A DNA stretch of 64,000 nt from NCBI GenBank assembly GCA_039808325.1, contig JBDHSU010000006.1, forward strand, positions 1-64,000, read 5' to 3'. The position numbers and the translations under genes were made by a program. Positions 62,520-64,000 of the stretch are shown piece by piece (the first letter of the stretch is position 1; the number at the start of each line of letters is the position of its first letter). Below the pieces are notes generated by a model. The model saw nothing but the letters and a program-made list of their open reading frames with translations. It was not told the origin of the DNA and did no database searches. Source of the stretch: JAFKKS01 sp039808325 (GTDB taxonomy: Bacteria; Pseudomonadota; Alphaproteobacteria; Rhizobiales; Xanthobacteraceae).

Positions 62520-63499
62520 AGGCCGCCTATTTCAAGGAATACGGTCCCGCATCGAAGGTGCTGCAGATCGGCGAGCTTCCCGACCCGCAGCCGGGCACGG
62601 ACGAAGTTCGCGTGCGCGTGCGCTATTCCGGGATCAATCCGTCCGACTGCAACCGCCGCTCCGGGACACGCGACCGGCCGGGCTATCCGCTGATCATTCC
62701 GCACAGCGACGGCGCCGGGGAAATCGATGCGGTCGGGCCGGGCGTCAGTCCGTCGCGCGTCGGCGAGCGCGTTTGGATCTGGAACGCGCAGCGCGCGCGG
62801 CCCCTCGGCACCGCCGCGCAATATGTGACGCTGCCCTCCGAGCAGGCGGTGCGCCTGCCCGACAACGTCTCGCTGGAGGAAGGCGCCGGCCTCGGCGTGC
62901 CGGCGATGACCGCCTACTTCTCGCTGTTCGCCGACGGTCCGCTGAAAGGCCTCGACGTCCTCGTCACCGGCGGAGCGGGCGCCTGCGGCCTCTACGCCGT
63001 CCAATTCGCGCGGCTCGCCGGCGCGGCGACGGTGATGACGACGGTGAGCGGCGACGCCAAGGCGAAGGTGGCGGCGGAAGCCGGCGCGCGGCACATCATC
63101 AACTACCGCGCGGAAAACGTCGCCGAGCGCGTTATGCAAATCACCAACGGCCGCGGCGTCGATCGCATTTCGGAAGTCGACTTCGGCGGCAATCTGCAGA
63201 CCACGCTGGCCGTGATGAAGGTCGATTGCGCCATCGGCGCCTACGCGTCGAAGGGCGCGCCGGAGCCCACGCTGCCGTTCTATCCGTTCCTGTTCAACAA
63301 CATCGTCGTGCGCTTCATCCAATGCTACGCGATGCCGCCTGAGCTTCGCGCCGCCGGCACGCGCGACCTCACGCGCTGGTGCGAGGAAGGCGCACTCATT
63401 CATCCGGCGCGCACCGTCCTGCCGCTTGAAGACATCGCCAAGGCGCATGAACTCGTCGAGCAGGGCGCCGTCATCGGCAAGGTGATGGTGAGGATTTAG
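62516..63499 (+). CDS. Quinone oxidoreductase-like MDR family enzyme (zeta-crystallin type)
   Basis: This 327-residue zinc-free medium-chain reductase starts with MKAAYFKEYGPASKVLQIGELPDP. The SGINPSDCNRRSG region and the NADPH-binding GGAGACGLYAVQFARLAGA are typical of the quinone-oxidoreductase branch. The structural zinc cysteine cluster is absent. It overlaps the last ATPase gene by four bases and is the last gene of the operon. It may reduce an enone or quinone in the imported compound. Confidence 0.82.
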   Translation: MKAAYFKEYGPASKVLQIGELPDPQPGTDEVRVRVRYSGINPSDCNRRSGTRDRPGYPLIIPHSDGAGEIDAVGPGVSPSRVGERVWIWNAQRARPLGTAAQYVTLPSEQAVRLPDNVSLEEGAGLGVPAMTAYFSLFADGPLKGLDVLVTGGAGACGLYAVQFARLAGAATVMTTVSGDAKAKVAAEAGARHIINYRAENVAERVMQITNGRGVDRISEVDFGGNLQTTLAVMKVDCAIGAYASKGAPEPTLPFYPFLFNNIVVRFIQCYAMPPELRAAGTRDLTRWCEEGALIHPARTVLPLEDIAKAHELVEQGAVIGKVMVRI

Positions 63500-63527
63500 A
63501 CTCGCTCGACGCAAGAACATCTCGGCT

Positions 63528-63612
63528 GTCGTGCCCGCATAGGCGGGCACCCGGTACGCCGCGACATCTCATGAGGGCATGAGGTATGGGGTCCCCGCCT
63601 TCGCGGGACGAC
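63528..63612. repeat. Hyphomicrobiales-type intergenic repeat element
   Basis: An 85-base element has GTCGTGCCCGC at one end and GCGGGACGAC at the other, in inverted orientation. It contains the hairpin GTGCCCGC-ATAG-GCGGGCAC (63531-63550) and a CCCGCCTTCGCGGG hairpin near the right end. The CACCCGGTACGCCGCGAC core resembles a repeat I recall in many Bradyrhizobium-type genomes. It lies between convergent genes and may also act as a terminator. Confidence 0.55.
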
Positions 63613-63624
63613 CCTTGGTGCCCG

Positions 63625-64000
63625 TTACTTCGCCCCGACGAAATCCGGACCGAGCGGCCGCAACCGCACGCCCGGCCGCAGCTTCCCGAACGGATAGTGC
63701 GAGGGGTCGGCCAGATAGTGGCCCGGCGCAATCACCACGATCACCTTCTCGGCGATCGGCTCGAACTCGGCGCGGAAGTGGCAGGTGCTTTTGAGCACGA
63801 GAATCTTCTGATCCTTCGGCTCGATGCCGAGATGCTGAAACGGCGCCTGGTCGTGCGCCTGCATCCGCTTGGTCGTGACCGCGATGCTCACACCGCCGAT
63901 GGTCAGCAAGGCCATCGGTCCGAGATCGACGTCGCGGCCGCCGGAGACCTGTCCCGTCGTCGTCATCTTGCCGCTGCCGAGGCGTGCGACGCGGAATGTG
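63625..64000 (-). CDS. MlrC / M81 family protein, C-terminal part (cut by window edge)
   Basis: The last 124 codons of a leftward gene are visible and the 5' part lies beyond the window. Visible features are the GGRDVDLGPMALLTIGGV region and VLKSTCHFRAEFEPIA near the end, which are hallmarks of the MlrC C-terminal domain. MlrC of microcystin degraders hydrolyses linearised microcystin fragments; most family members have unknown substrates. It is convergent with the peptide-importer operon. Confidence 0.78.
   Translation of the reverse strand, partial: TFRVARLGSGKMTTTGQVSGGRDVDLGPMALLTIGGVSIAVTTKRMQAHDQAPFQHLGIEPKDQKILVLKSTCHFRAEFEPIAEKVIVVIAPGHYLADPSHYPFGKLRPGVRLRPLGPDFVGAK

Noticed and set aside
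1..64000. Prophage, defence island, toxin-antitoxin, insertion sequence or RNA gene
   Set aside because: No integrase, transposase, capsid, restriction, Cas, tRNA or rRNA signature was found on either strand.

Overview
The window looks like part of an alphaproteobacterial chromosome, most likely Hyphomicrobiales (Bradyrhizobium / Xanthobacteraceae type). The grounds are GC-rich coding DNA, an AapJQMP-type amino-acid importer, Tat-exported binding proteins, a palindromic GAGCATGATC...GATCATGCTC intergenic element and a GTCGTGCCCGC-type repeat, both of a kind I recall from that order. I saw no rRNA, tRNA, prophage, insertion sequence or CRISPR array. About 60 protein genes are supported, most in tightly packed operons with 4-base ATGA or GTGA overlaps.

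Left part (1-13749): a cut-off exported protein; an iron(III) ABC importer (fbpABC-like) with a possible Irr-type box upstream; a stress/envelope group (DUF1269 protein, HdeD-like protein, AI-2E-family protein); a glutaminase gene that appears broken near its 3' end; an MFS exporter; a small exported Trp/Gly/His-rich protein with six RPPH[VA]G repeats; a cluster of intergenic hairpins; an exported amidohydrolase; and a membrane alpha/beta hydrolase.

Middle part (13821-40978): a glutamate-type ABC importer split into two divergent arms and followed by two class V PLP enzymes; a polyamine/opine-type ABC importer with a sugar-epimerase-like protein and an SDR, divergent from a LysR regulator; a plus-strand run (TIM-barrel isomerase, M14-like deacylase, MFS importer) closed by a clear terminator; an SDR divergent from an IclR regulator; and an eight-gene minus-strand operon (SDR, two permeases, ATPase, binding protein, SDR, M28-family enzyme, ketopantoate-reductase-like enzyme).

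Right part (41275-64000): a TRAP importer operon carrying ureidoglycolate-lyase-like, PuuE allantoinase-like and asparaginase-like enzymes, divergent from a LysR regulator; a GntR-led operon (GntR, AapJQMP-type importer, class V PLP enzyme); and, divergent from it, an operon for an M28-family enzyme, an Asp/Glu-racemase-family protein, a complete Dpp/Opp-type peptide importer and a quinone-oxidoreductase-like MDR enzyme. The C-terminus of an MlrC (M81) family protein lies at the right edge.

From about 13.8 kb onward the region is a dense scavenging zone: five ABC importers and one TRAP importer (six ABC with fbp), each next to enzymes expected to process the imported compound and usually next to its own regulator. 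The most unusual feature is that several of these hydrolases have non-canonical catalytic motifs. Both M28 proteins lack the normal Glu-Glu pair, and the M14-like deacylase lacks two of three zinc ligands. The substrates may therefore be unusual amides or peptides. That last step is inference.
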